A stretch of DNA of 53,407 bases from Pseudomonadota bacterium (GTDB lineage Bacteria; Pseudomonadota; Alphaproteobacteria; Rhodospirillales; Rhodospirillaceae): assembly GCA_020160875.1 (NCBI GenBank), contig JAIUPE010000011.1, forward strand, positions 1 through 53,407. Reading direction: 5' to 3'. Of this stretch, positions 19,176 through 27,638 are shown in pieces. The position numbers and the translations under genes are program-made. A model generated the notes under the pieces. The model made no database searches and was not told where the DNA came from. It saw nothing but the letters and a program-made list of their open reading frames with translations. Numbering within the stretch: the stretch's first letter is position 1; every line of letters starts with the position of its first letter.

Positions 19176-20126
19176 TCAGGCTTGGCCCGGATTGATCGCA
19201 GTCAGCCGGCGGGCATTGGCCTGCGCAAGCACGGCGTCGCCGCCCTTCGAAATAAACGCGGATGCAGCGGCGTTACCCAATGCGGCGGCATTGGAAACAT
19301 GGCCCGTTTGCGTGACGGAGACGAAATCGCGCCCATCGAGATTGCAGGCCGCGGCGTAGAGGGAAACGTCGTTGCCATTGACGGTCGCCAGCGCCCCGAG
19401 CGGCACCTGGCAACCGCCTTCAAGACGTCCGAGCATGGCGCGCTCGGCGTCGACGGCCACACGGGTCGGCGCGTGATCCAGCGGGTGAAGCCAGCGCAGG
19501 GTTTCGCCATCGCCCGCGCGTGCGCAAATGGCGATGGCGCCCTGGGCGGCGGCATTGGGAAATATATCCGTCGGCAGGAGTTGCGTGATCCGTTCAGCCA
19601 AACCCAAGCGCTTCAAACCCGCCGCCGCAAGGATGATGGCGTCGTATTCGCCGTCATCAAGCTTGCGCAGACGCGTGGGCACGTTGCCGCGTAGTTCCAC
19701 CTGCTTCAGGTCGGGCCGCGCCTTGGCGAGGAAGGCCTTGCGGCGCAGGCTCGACGTGCCGATGCGCGCGCCGGAAGGAAGATTCGCGAAATCGAGACCA
19801 CCGCGCGAGACCAGTGCGTCGTGCGGATCCTCGCGCTCCAGCACCGCCGCCAGCGTGGTGCCGGCGGTCATGGCGGTGGCGAGATCCTTCAAACTATGAA
19901 CGAGGAGGTCGACTTCATTGTCGAGCAAGGCCCGGTCGAGCTCGGCGGTGAAGAAACCTTTGCCGTCCGTGGACCAAAGCGGGATATCGGTCTGCAGATC
20001 GCCGCGCGTCTTGATGACGACGAGTTCAACCGCCGGCGCGCCGGGGATGAGGCCGATCAGACGTTTCACTTCTTCCGACTGCCAAAGCGCCAAGGCGGAA
20101 CCGCGAGTACCAATACGCAAAGTCAC
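19176..20126 (-). CDS. hemC: Porphobilinogen deaminase (hydroxymethylbilane synthase)
   Basis: The 316-residue enzyme polymerises four porphobilinogens to hydroxymethylbilane. It shows the RIGTRGSALALWQ start, VHSLKDLATA with the catalytic Asp81, RIGTSSLRRKAFL and VELRGNVPTRLRKL. Cys239 in LEGGCQVPLG is the thioether attachment site of the dipyrromethane cofactor. Its ATG overlaps the stop of the response-regulator gene by 4 bp. hemB, which makes its substrate, and hemD, which uses its product, are not in this window. Confidence 0.97.
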   Translation of the reverse strand: MTLRIGTRGSALALWQSEEVKRLIGLIPGAPAVELVVIKTRGDLQTDIPLWSTDGKGFFTAELDRALLDNEVDLLVHSLKDLATAMTAGTTLAAVLEREDPHDALVSRGGLDFANLPSGARIGTSSLRRKAFLAKARPDLKQVELRGNVPTRLRKLDDGEYDAIILAAAGLKRLGLAERITQLLPTDIFPNAAAQGAIAICARAGDGETLRWLHPLDHAPTRVAVDAERAMLGRLEGGCQVPLGALATVNGNDVSLYAAACNLDGRDFVSVTQTGHVSNAAALGNAAASAFISKGGDAVLAQANARRLTAINPGQA

Positions 20127-20851
20127 GACACTTCTCCTTCAGGGAGGAAACGGTAGCCGACGCCGCGCACCGTCAGGAAATGTTTAGGCTCGTGCGGCGT
20201 GCGCTCGAAAATCTTGCGCAGGCGCAGGATGAAGTTGTCGACGGTGCGGGTCGAGGGAAACACTTCGTAACCCCAGACTTTCTCCAAGAGGTCGTCGCGC
20301 GTGACGACCGCGTCCGGCTGTTCGGACAGGACCTTCATGATCATCGCTTCTTTTTCCGTGAGATCATGGAAGGAGCCGTCCCAGGATTTAGCGCGGAAGG
20401 TGCGGAAGTTCACTTCGTTGCCGGCGAAGCGCAGCACGCCGTCGGAGGCCGGTTTGGCCATGGACTGTTTGTACCAGTCCCAGCGGCGCAGGATCGCCTT
20501 TACGCGCAGGAGGAATTCGTCGAGATGGAAGGGTTTGGTGAGATAATCGTCGCCGCCGGCTTCAAGCCCGCGTACACGGTCCTGCGGGTCGCCGCGCGCC
20601 GTGAGAAATAAAACCGGTGTGTTCTTGCCCTGGGCACGCAACTCGCGGCACAGCGCGAAGCCGTCCATCTTGGGCATCATCACGTCCAGGATCAGAAGAT
20701 CGTAGTCGCTGGCCAAAGCCTGCGCGAGACCGGCGCCGCCATCATGAGCGGTATCGGCGGCATATCCCTCGGCGCGCATGTTCTCGGCCATGCCCTCGGC
20801 AAGATGCAGGTCGTCCTCGACGACCAGGATACGGTGCATGACCTCGTTCAT
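20123..20851 (-). CDS. OmpR-type response regulator inside the haem operon
   Basis: The 242-residue protein has an N-terminal receiver with acidic pair VVEDD (residues 11-14), phosphoacceptor Asp56 in LILDVMMPKMDG and switch Lys in YLTKPF. A C-terminal winged helix includes LTEKEAMIMKVL and RTVDNFILRLRKIFE, then VRGVGYRFLP. I place the start at 20851 because that ATG forms a 4-bp ATGA overlap with the upstream kinase stop; an in-frame ATG at 20881 would overlap it more, and one at 20839 is also possible. Its own stop overlaps the hemC start. It most likely controls genes for tetrapyrrole synthesis, but targets cannot be read here. Confidence 0.93.
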   Translation of the reverse strand: MNEVMHRILVVEDDLHLAEGMAENMRAEGYAADTAHDGGAGLAQALASDYDLLILDVMMPKMDGFALCRELRAQGKNTPVLFLTARGDPQDRVRGLEAGGDDYLTKPFHLDEFLLRVKAILRRWDWYKQSMAKPASDGVLRFAGNEVNFRTFRAKSWDGSFHDLTEKEAMIMKVLSEQPDAVVTRDDLLEKVWGYEVFPSTRTVDNFILRLRKIFERTPHEPKHFLTVRGVGYRFLPEGEVS

Positions 20852-21951
20852 GGGGCGTCCAGGGTGACGGCGGCGGGCCATGTCACGGTGAAGGTTGCTC
20901 CTTTGCCGGGGCCGTCACTGTGCGCTTTTGCCTCGCCGTTCTCGAAATGCATGAAGCGCCGCACTATGTGGAGACCAAGACCCGTGCCGGCGGCATCGCG
21001 TCCTCCGGAGGTATCAAGACGCACGAATTTCTCAAAAAGGCGTTCCGCGTCGCCGGGCTCGAAACCAATCCCGCTATCTTTTACCGCGATCTCAAGAGCG
21101 CCGCCGTGGCGACGGCCGGAAATGGCGATGGCGCCGCCTTTCATGGGCGCGACGGCCGCGATGGCGTTGTCGATGAGGTTACGCAGGACGCCATCGGTCG
21201 CGACGGGATCGGCATAGAGATCCAGATCGGCCGGAATATCGACGCTGAAACTGACGTTCTCGCGCTTGGCGATATCCTCGACATTGGCGAGAACATGACG
21301 CACCGCTTCGGCCACACTGATGCGCTCGCGGTTGAGCTGCACCCGGCCGCGATCCAGGCGCGCGCTGTCGAGGATCTTGGCGACCATGTTCTCCATCCGC
21401 CTCAGATCATCAAGCATCCGGTGCGAAAGCTGCTGGAAGCGTTCGGGCGACAGCTGGCGGCGGAGCATCGTCTCAAGGGAAAGTTGAAGACTGGCCAATG
21501 GCGTCTTGAACTGATGCGACACCATCGCCAGGAAATTGTCCTGCTTGCGGCGCACTTCGGCTTCGCCCGACAAGCCGCGCCAAAGCACCGCGATGCCGGC
21601 GGCGAGCACCAGAAGGAAGAAGCCGCTTTCCCAGGTATATTGGTTGACGCGCGCGCGCTGAGCGTCGTCCAGCGCGCGCGCGGCCTCGGGTTTCAAGCCG
21701 ACCGTCTCACCCGACACTTGCAGATGCGGAAAGATGGCCGTGATCTCGGCGCCGTTCACGCCGGCGGCTTCCAAGCGCAAGCCCGCGGCGACGTCGTATG
21801 TATAGAGCGTACGGATCTGATGTGTGTGTTCAGCTGCGACCATGCGCTGATCGATCAACCACCACAGGACCTGCGCTACCGCGAACACCTGCAAACCGAT
21901 CATGACGATGTGCAGGAAGCGGATGGGGTCGGAGCGGAGTGTCATGGCCAT
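20848..21951 (-). CDS. Membrane sensor histidine kinase inside the haem operon
   Basis: The 367-residue kinase has two membrane helices (about 12-33 and 109-126) framing a periplasmic sensor loop of about 75 residues with no recognisable domain and no cysteine. A short linker leads to HisKA with phospho-His146 in MVSHQFKTPLASL, then HATPase_c with N-box NLIDNAIAA, DSGIGF and GTGLGLHIV. ATG at 21951 or 21945 may start it. It lies 45 bp after hemL and overlaps the regulator gene by 4 bp. The partner gene and position imply that it senses something tied to haem or iron status; that is inference. Confidence 0.93.
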   Translation of the reverse strand: MAMTLRSDPIRFLHIVMIGLQVFAVAQVLWWLIDQRMVAAEHTHQIRTLYTYDVAAGLRLEAAGVNGAEITAIFPHLQVSGETVGLKPEAARALDDAQRARVNQYTWESGFFLLVLAAGIAVLWRGLSGEAEVRRKQDNFLAMVSHQFKTPLASLQLSLETMLRRQLSPERFQQLSHRMLDDLRRMENMVAKILDSARLDRGRVQLNRERISVAEAVRHVLANVEDIAKRENVSFSVDIPADLDLYADPVATDGVLRNLIDNAIAAVAPMKGGAIAISGRRHGGALEIAVKDSGIGFEPGDAERLFEKFVRLDTSGGRDAAGTGLGLHIVRRFMHFENGEAKAHSDGPGKGATFTVTWPAAVTLDAP

Positions 21952-21996
21952 GGCGGATGGTCCGTTGTTGCTTATCGCGGCGGCGCCGCTTCTTAA

Positions 21997-23286
21997 TTAG
22001 CGCGGCAACGCCGCAACCGTCTCGGCAAGGCCCGCGACGAGGGTGCCGATGTCCGCCTCGGTATGGGCGGCGGACAGGAACCCGACCTCGTAGGCCGACG
22101 GTGCAATGTAGATACCTTTGTCGAGAAGCGCTTGAAAGAGCGGCGCAAAACGGGCGCCGGCGCCCGCATCAATGGCTTCGGCCGACCGAGGCGGCTCGCC
22201 GGGCTGGAACGACAGCCAAAAGATGGAACCGAGACGCGCGAAACCGACCTCGCGGCCGGTGGCCTTCAACGCCGCGGTGGCCTTGGCTTCAAGAACGGCC
22301 CCCATGTCATCGAGCTTGGCGATGACGTTGTCGCGCTCGAGGATACGCAAGGTCGCGAGGCCGGCCGCCATCGCCACGGGATTCCCGGAAAGCGTGCCGG
22401 CCTGATAGACCGGCCCCTCCGGGGCGATATGGGACATGAGATGGCGCGAACCGCCGTAAGCGCCGACCGGCAATCCGCCACCGATCACCTTGCCGAACGT
22501 CACGAGGTCCGGGGTGATGCCGTAATGCGCCGCGGCGCTGCCCTTGGGGACGCGAAAGCCGGAGATGACTTCGTCGAAAATAAGCAGCGCGCCGTGTTCC
22601 TTGGTCAGCGCGCGGAGCTTTTGGAGGAAAGCCGGGCGCTGCAGCAAGAGGCCGTTGTTGGCGGGCACCGGTTCAATGATGACGGCGGCGATCTTTTTAC
22701 CTTCGGCGGCAAACAACGCGTCGAGCTTGGCGTCGTCGTCGAGCGGCAACACGCGCGTGAGCGCGGCGAAATCCTTGGGCACACCTGCGGACGATGGCTG
22801 ACCGGCGGTGACCAGGCCCGAACCGGCGGCGACGAGAAGATGATCGGCATGGCCGTGATAGCAGCCGGAGAATTTCACCACGAGATCGCGGCCCGTCGCA
22901 CCACGCGCGAGCCGGATGGCGCTCATGGTCGCTTCGGTGCCTGACGAGACGAAGCGTACCTGCTCGAGGCCCGGATAAGCGGCGACGACTTTCTCGGCGA
23001 GATCGACCTCACCGCGACACGGCGCGCCATAGGTGGTGCCGAGCGAAGCGGCTTTCTGAACGGCGCTTACCACTTCCTGCGGCGCGTGACCGAGGATGAG
23101 CGGTCCCCAAGACCCGACAAAATCGAGATAGCGTTTGCCTTCCTCGTCAGTGACGTAGGCGCCCTCGGCCTTGGCGATAAAACGCGGCGTGCCGCCGACG
23201 GACTTGAACGCGCGGACCGGCGAGTTGACGCCGCCCGGGATGAACCGGCGGGCGCGTTCGTAGAGAGCGGCATTGGTCTCGGTCAC
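21997..23286 (-). CDS. hemL: Glutamate-1-semialdehyde 2,1-aminomutase
   Basis: The 429-residue PLP enzyme makes 5-aminolevulinate from glutamate-1-semialdehyde, the second step of the C5 route. It has the FIPGGVNSPVRAF start, RFVSSGTEATMSAIRLAR, YHGHADHLLV, LIFDEVISGFRV and the PLP Lys266 in VTFGKVIGGGLPVGAYGG, all diagnostic of HemL rather than other class III aminotransferases. The start overlaps the hemA stop by 4 bp, so both C5 enzymes are made together. Confidence 0.97.
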   Translation of the reverse strand: MTETNAALYERARRFIPGGVNSPVRAFKSVGGTPRFIAKAEGAYVTDEEGKRYLDFVGSWGPLILGHAPQEVVSAVQKAASLGTTYGAPCRGEVDLAEKVVAAYPGLEQVRFVSSGTEATMSAIRLARGATGRDLVVKFSGCYHGHADHLLVAAGSGLVTAGQPSSAGVPKDFAALTRVLPLDDDAKLDALFAAEGKKIAAVIIEPVPANNGLLLQRPAFLQKLRALTKEHGALLIFDEVISGFRVPKGSAAAHYGITPDLVTFGKVIGGGLPVGAYGGSRHLMSHIAPEGPVYQAGTLSGNPVAMAAGLATLRILERDNVIAKLDDMGAVLEAKATAALKATGREVGFARLGSIFWLSFQPGEPPRSAEAIDAGAGARFAPLFQALLDKGIYIAPSAYEVGFLSAAHTEADIGTLVAGLAETVAALPR

Positions 23287-24575
23287 TGACTCTTCTCCTT
23301 ATTGAGCGGATGGCGCGCGGTTTCGCCGTGAAGGGCGTCCTGCACGCCGCGCAAGTAAGCCTGCACGGCGGCGGGACCGGATTCGGTCGCGAGCGCGCGC
23401 AGCCCCTTGAGCGGCGCGTGCGCGAGGCGGCGCGCGAAACCTTCGGCCCACTGCTTGAGGCCTTCTTCGCTGGTTTGCGACTTGGGCAGACGGCGCAGGC
23501 TTTCGACGGCCGCGCGCTGATACTGCATGGTGAGATCCTGGATGAGCGAGGAGGCTTCGCGGATGGCGTATTCGCCGCGCAGGCGTTCCAGATGCTCGTC
23601 GATCACGATGCGCGCGGAGGCGAGCTCGCGCAACCGCTCGGTACGACCCAGGGCGGCGTCGGCGATCACCGCGTCCATACCAAGACGTGTGAGGCCGGTC
23701 ATGAGACCCGCCGCGGGATCGACGTTCGGCGGCACACCCAGATCAACGATGAGAGTTCCACGCGTGGGCGCGGCGGCGGCGATGCGCGCCGCGACCGTGA
23801 GATCGATGAGCGGCTCGGCGCCGCCGACGGCGCTGATGATGACATCGATGGGGCCGGGATTGGCAAGAAACTGATCCAATGGACAAGCTTCACCGTTCAA
23901 TTCGATCGCCAGTTCCTCGGCGGTTTCGTAGGTGCGGTTGACGACGGTAATCGGCAAACCCCGCGCCGCGAGCATACGGCCGGCGTGGCGCGTCATCGGT
24001 GAAATGCCGACCAGCGCCACACGACCGCGCGCGCCGTCCACATGCGCGAGCGCACGTTTCACCGCATAATCGGCAAGCGATTCGACGTTCGCGGTGCCGG
24101 CGATTTCCTTGTGCACATCCTGCGCGGCGCGTAACGCTTCGGCAAAGAGATAGTCGAGCTGCGGCCCGCATGTGCCCGCCGCCTTGGCCGCGCTCCAGGA
24201 CTGGCGGACCTGATTGTAGATCTCGCGTTCGCCGGCCTGGGCTGAATCGAGACCGGAGGCGACGAGGAACAGGTGCTCGGCCGCCCCCTCGCCCACCCAG
24301 GCGCGGAACACATGACGGACGTCGTCGCCGGCCAGCACGTCGGAAAAGACATCGCCCAGGGCGTCGCGGCAGTCCTGCGCGGTCAAGGACTCGTCGCCGG
24401 CGACGATGAACTCGATTCTGTTACAAGTGCCGATGTAAGCAAGTTCAGGCACGCCAAGACGCGCGGCAAGTTCCCGCAGGCGGTCCTCGATCTCGGTCTT
24501 CGGCCAGGCGAGGCGCCCGATCCGGTCGACCCCTGCCGATTTATAAGAAGCGCCGATGAGCGCAAACTGGTCCAT
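23283..24575 (-). CDS. hemA: Glutamyl-tRNA reductase (C5 pathway)
   Basis: The 430-residue enzyme reduces glutamyl-tRNA to glutamate-1-semialdehyde with NADPH. The catalytic Cys51 sits in YIGTCNRIEF, followed by VASGLDSAQAGEREIYNQVR, a slightly divergent form of the GLDSxxxGExQI segment. An NADPH-binding Rossmann domain includes VALVGISPMTRHAGRML and VVNRTYETAEELA, then DLGVPPNVDP and a helical C-terminal dimerisation region. It is not 5-aminolevulinate synthase, which shares the symbol hemA in most alphaproteobacteria. First gene of the cluster. No Shine-Dalgarno site precedes the ATG; a GC hairpin lies there instead. Confidence 0.95.
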   Translation of the reverse strand: MDQFALIGASYKSAGVDRIGRLAWPKTEIEDRLRELAARLGVPELAYIGTCNRIEFIVAGDESLTAQDCRDALGDVFSDVLAGDDVRHVFRAWVGEGAAEHLFLVASGLDSAQAGEREIYNQVRQSWSAAKAAGTCGPQLDYLFAEALRAAQDVHKEIAGTANVESLADYAVKRALAHVDGARGRVALVGISPMTRHAGRMLAARGLPITVVNRTYETAEELAIELNGEACPLDQFLANPGPIDVIISAVGGAEPLIDLTVAARIAAAAPTRGTLIVDLGVPPNVDPAAGLMTGLTRLGMDAVIADAALGRTERLRELASARIVIDEHLERLRGEYAIREASSLIQDLTMQYQRAAVESLRRLPKSQTSEEGLKQWAEGFARRLAHAPLKGLRALATESGPAAVQAYLRGVQDALHGETARHPLNKEKSQ

Positions 24576-24578
24576 AGC

Positions 24579-24599
24579 CGGGGGGATAGCATGCCCCCG
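24579..24599 (-). promoter_or_regulatory. hemA: GC hairpin directly upstream of the hemA start
   Basis: CGGGGG (24579-24584) and CCCCCG (24594-24599) form a 6-bp, all-GC stem with a 9-nt loop, ending 4 nt before the hemA ATG on the minus strand. It occupies the place where a ribosome-binding site would be, and no AG-rich site is seen. It could restrict translation of the first C5 enzyme. Confidence 0.35.
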
Positions 24600-24685
24600 A
24601 AGCCTCTATGTCATGGCTGTGTCACGGCGTCTTAATTGATTGATATAACAGATATAATGAACCTCTCATGTTTGGGGAAACCGCC

Positions 24686-25198
24686 ATGCGCCACATCTAT
24701 CTGGCCCTTACGGCGAGCGTATTGGCCGGTTGTGGTCCTGCTTCGCGGTTGGACTACGCTCAGCGCGCCCTGATCCAGTGCATGGAAACAGGACGGGATG
24801 GCGGGCGCTGCACGCAAGGGGTCATGGAGAGCTGGAGCAGGTTGGCCGGCGCGTGCGGTGTGCGGAACAACGTAAAGCGCGTTTGCGACGGCGAGTTCGA
24901 GCGGCGTTACTTCTGCAATGTCTCCACGCGGGAAGAAAAGACCACCAACGAAAAAGGCAACGTGACCATAAAGAACGTGGAGAAACGCGAGGGCCCCGGG
25001 TGTGGCCTGGAAGGCGCGCGACGCTATGAACTCCGCGCCGCTTATATGGCCGAATGCGAACGGCACAGCGACGTTCCGAATACGTCCCCCCGGGAAGGCG
25101 CCTCCTGTTACTGCGGGGACACGTACTGCTCGTTCGCCTATCCGGACGTTTCGAACGAGACCGCGGTACGCTATTTTCCGGAACTGGCCGACAAATAG
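24686..25198 (+). CDS. Cysteine-rich lipoprotein of unknown function
   Basis: The 170-residue product has a lipoprotein signal, MRHIYLALTASVLAGC, with lipidation at Cys16. The mature part has ten more cysteines, including CYCGDTYC near the C-terminus, which suggests several disulphides or metal ligands. A charged central stretch reads REEKTTNEKGNVTIK. I recognise no family. The ATG at 24686 is preferred to the in-frame ATG at 24668 because it gives a clean signal sequence. A TATAAT at 24653-24658 could be its -10 element but no good -35 is paired with it. It is divergent from hemA, sharing a 110-bp spacer. Confidence 0.75.
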   Translation: MRHIYLALTASVLAGCGPASRLDYAQRALIQCMETGRDGGRCTQGVMESWSRLAGACGVRNNVKRVCDGEFERRYFCNVSTREEKTTNEKGNVTIKNVEKREGPGCGLEGARRYELRAAYMAECERHSDVPNTSPREGASCYCGDTYCSFAYPDVSNETAVRYFPELADK

Positions 25199-25229
25199 AT
25201 AACCGGACACGCCCACGGCACCGGCAATG

Positions 25230-25712
25230 TCACGCGCGGACGACGCGTTCGACCGCTTGTTTTACCCGCGCCGCCGACGGTGTGGTGAAACAAAAGAACC
25301 AATCCGCGAGTTCGCCGTCGGGGCCGATCAGATATTTCGTGAAGTTCCACAACGGCCGCCCCAGCGGGCCGGCTTCGTGCGCGAGCCACTGGAACAACGG
25401 ATCGGCCGCGCGGCCACGGATATGGCGTTTTTCCGACAACGGGAATGTGACCTTGAAGGTTCCTTCGCAGAACGCCGAGATCTCCTCGGCCGTGCCGGGC
25501 TCCTGGCCGCCGAAGTCGTTGCACGGCACGCCCACCACGACCAGCCCGCGGCCTTTGTATTCATCCCACAAGGATTGAAGCCCGGCGTACTGCGGGGTGA
25601 AGCCGCATTGCGAGGCCGTATTGACGATCAGCAGGGGCCGCCCCCTGAAGGCGGCAAGGTCCAGCGGCGCGCCCGTCAGGGCCCGGAGGGGAAAATCGTA
25701 GGCGGTGGTCAT
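25230..25712 (-). CDS. Glutathione peroxidase family protein, cytoplasmic
   Basis: The 160-residue protein has the GPx thioredoxin fold with Cys36 in NTASQCGFTPQY, the conserved Gln in NDFGGQEPG and Trp in WNFTKYL, completing the catalytic set. The active residue is Cys, not selenocysteine. Bacterial members of this kind usually reduce peroxides with thioredoxin. No signal peptide is visible. Its ATG overlaps the stop of the upstream ABC exporter gene by 4 bp (ATGA), so the two are coupled. It is the shorter of two GPx homologues in the window. Confidence 0.92.
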   Translation of the reverse strand: MTTAYDFPLRALTGAPLDLAAFRGRPLLIVNTASQCGFTPQYAGLQSLWDEYKGRGLVVVGVPCNDFGGQEPGTAEEISAFCEGTFKVTFPLSEKRHIRGRAADPLFQWLAHEAGPLGRPLWNFTKYLIGPDGELADWFFCFTTPSAARVKQAVERVVRA

Positions 25713-27556
25713 TCGGCGGAAAGCCGCGCGGCGTCGTCGCGGAATCCGCCGGACTGGCGCTTCCAGAGGCGCGCGTAAGTCCCGTTCGCGGCCAGGAGCG
25801 CGGCGTGGGTGCCGGTTTCGACAATGCGGCCCTTATCCATGACGATGAGGCGGTCCATCTGCGCGATGGTCGATAGTCGGTGCGCGATGGCGATGACCGT
25901 ACGCCCTTCCATGAGTGAAGAGAGCTGTTCCTGAATGGCGGCCTCGACGTCGGAATCAAGCGCGGAGGTCGCTTCGTCGAGCACCAGGATCGGGGCGTTC
26001 TTGAGAATGACGCGCGCGAGGGCGATACGCTGGCGCTGGCCGCCGGAGAGTTTGACGCCGCGCTCACCCACCTGAGCGTCGAAGCCCTTGCGACCCTGCC
26101 AATCTTCGAGGGTTTCGATGAATTCGCGCGCATGAGCGCGTTCGACGGCGTCGCGGATCTCGGCGTCCGTCGCGTCTGGGCGGCCATAACGAATGTTCTC
26201 GCGGATGGAACGGTGCAGGAGCGACGTATCCTGGGTGACCATGGCGATATTCGCCCGCAGCGTCTCCTGCGTCACATCGGCGATATCCTGGCCATCGATC
26301 AAGATGCGCCCGGAATCCACGTCGAAGAATCGCAGGAGCAGGTTGACCATGGTGGACTTGCCGGCGCCGGACGCGCCGACGAGGCCGATGCGTTCGCCCG
26401 GCCGGATCGCGAGATCAATGCCGTGCAAGACACCGCGCGCGGTCCCATATCCGAAATGCACATTCTCGAATGTGATCGCGCCCTTGCCGACATGAAGCGG
26501 TTGCGCGCCCTCGCGGTCGCGCATGGTGCGCGGCGTAGCGATAGACTTGATGCCATCCTGAACGGTGCCGACCTGCTCGAAGATGGCGGTGATACTGCCC
26601 GCGACCCAGCCGGACATGGAGACGAGCTGCCACGCGAGCGGCAACGCCATCGCGACCACCCCGACCTCGAGCGTGCCGCGGGCCCACAGTCCGATCGCAA
26701 GGCCGGCCACGCTGATCACCATCATCGCATTGAGCGCGGTGAGAAGCGTGCTGAAGCCCGTCATGAGACGTAAGAGACGGTGATAGATGACGGTGTGTTC
26801 GTCCATGCTCGCGCGCACGAAGGCGTCCTCGTCGCGCGGTTTGGCGAAGAGTTTCACCGTCAGAATATTGGTGTAGCTGTCGACAACCTTGCCGGTGATC
26901 GTCGAACGCAGCTCGGACACCGCGCGCGACCGGTCGCGCATGCGCGGCACGAAGTATCTGAGCAGCGCCACATAAACCGCAAACCAGGCGACGATCGGCA
27001 GCGTCAGGCGCCAATCGGAGCGGGCGAGCACGATGATGGCGCTGGTGCCATAAACGAGGATGTACCAAACGGCGTTGAATGAGGCGACCACGCTTTCCCG
27101 CAACGACGGGCCCGTCTGCATGATGCGGTTGGCGATGCGGCCGGCGAAGTCATTCTGGAAAAAGGCCCAGCCCTGACGCACCACATGCCAGTGCGCCTGC
27201 CAGCGGACGAGATTCTGAAAGTTCGCGGCCAACCCCTGGTTCGTCACCAATCCTTGCAGAAGCACGGCCGCCGGGCGGGCGAACATCTGCACGGCGGCCA
27301 TGCCGGCAAGAATCCGCCAGTGGTCGCGGAAGATCTCCTCCGGCGTATGTTGCGAGACGAGTTCTACGATTTTCCCGATAAAGATCGGTATGAGCAGATC
27401 GAGGAACGCGACAATCGAGCCCATCACGAACAAAGCAACGAGCAGTCCGCGCGTCTGGCGCACGAAATGCCAATAGAACGCCACGAGGCCCGGCGGGGGC
27501 GGCTCGCCCGCGATGTCCTCGGTGGGTTTCAGGAAGCGTTCGAAGAGCTTAAACAC
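25709..27556 (-). CDS. ABC exporter half-transporter (fused membrane and ATPase domains)
   Basis: The 615-residue protein starts with VFKLFERFLKPTED, has a six-helix exporter membrane domain to about residue 315, then an ATPase domain. The latter shows Walker A GASGAGKST, a Q-loop MVTQDTSLLH, signature LSGGQRQRIALAR, Walker B ILVLDEATSALD and switch His in AIAHRLST. The frame is open further upstream to 27778, but that part does not look like protein of this family; GTG at 27554-27556 gives a normal N-terminus. Substrate unknown. The overlap with a peroxidase gene hints at a stress-related role. Confidence 0.88.
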   Translation of the reverse strand: MFKLFERFLKPTEDIAGEPPPPGLVAFYWHFVRQTRGLLVALFVMGSIVAFLDLLIPIFIGKIVELVSQHTPEEIFRDHWRILAGMAAVQMFARPAAVLLQGLVTNQGLAANFQNLVRWQAHWHVVRQGWAFFQNDFAGRIANRIMQTGPSLRESVVASFNAVWYILVYGTSAIIVLARSDWRLTLPIVAWFAVYVALLRYFVPRMRDRSRAVSELRSTITGKVVDSYTNILTVKLFAKPRDEDAFVRASMDEHTVIYHRLLRLMTGFSTLLTALNAMMVISVAGLAIGLWARGTLEVGVVAMALPLAWQLVSMSGWVAGSITAIFEQVGTVQDGIKSIATPRTMRDREGAQPLHVGKGAITFENVHFGYGTARGVLHGIDLAIRPGERIGLVGASGAGKSTMVNLLLRFFDVDSGRILIDGQDIADVTQETLRANIAMVTQDTSLLHRSIRENIRYGRPDATDAEIRDAVERAHAREFIETLEDWQGRKGFDAQVGERGVKLSGGQRQRIALARVILKNAPILVLDEATSALDSDVEAAIQEQLSSLMEGRTVIAIAHRLSTIAQMDRLIVMDKGRIVETGTHAALLAANGTYARLWKRQSGGFRDDAARLSAE

Positions 27557-27638
27557 AGCGTCCGTTCGGATTGCGAAATGGACCAAAATATCGCACAAGC
27601 AGTTGTCGCCGGTCCCTGACGTTATAGGGGCCGTCCTA

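Noticed and set aside
25230-25712. Selenocysteine glutathione peroxidase
   Set aside because: The active-site codon is for Cys and no in-frame TGA occurs there.
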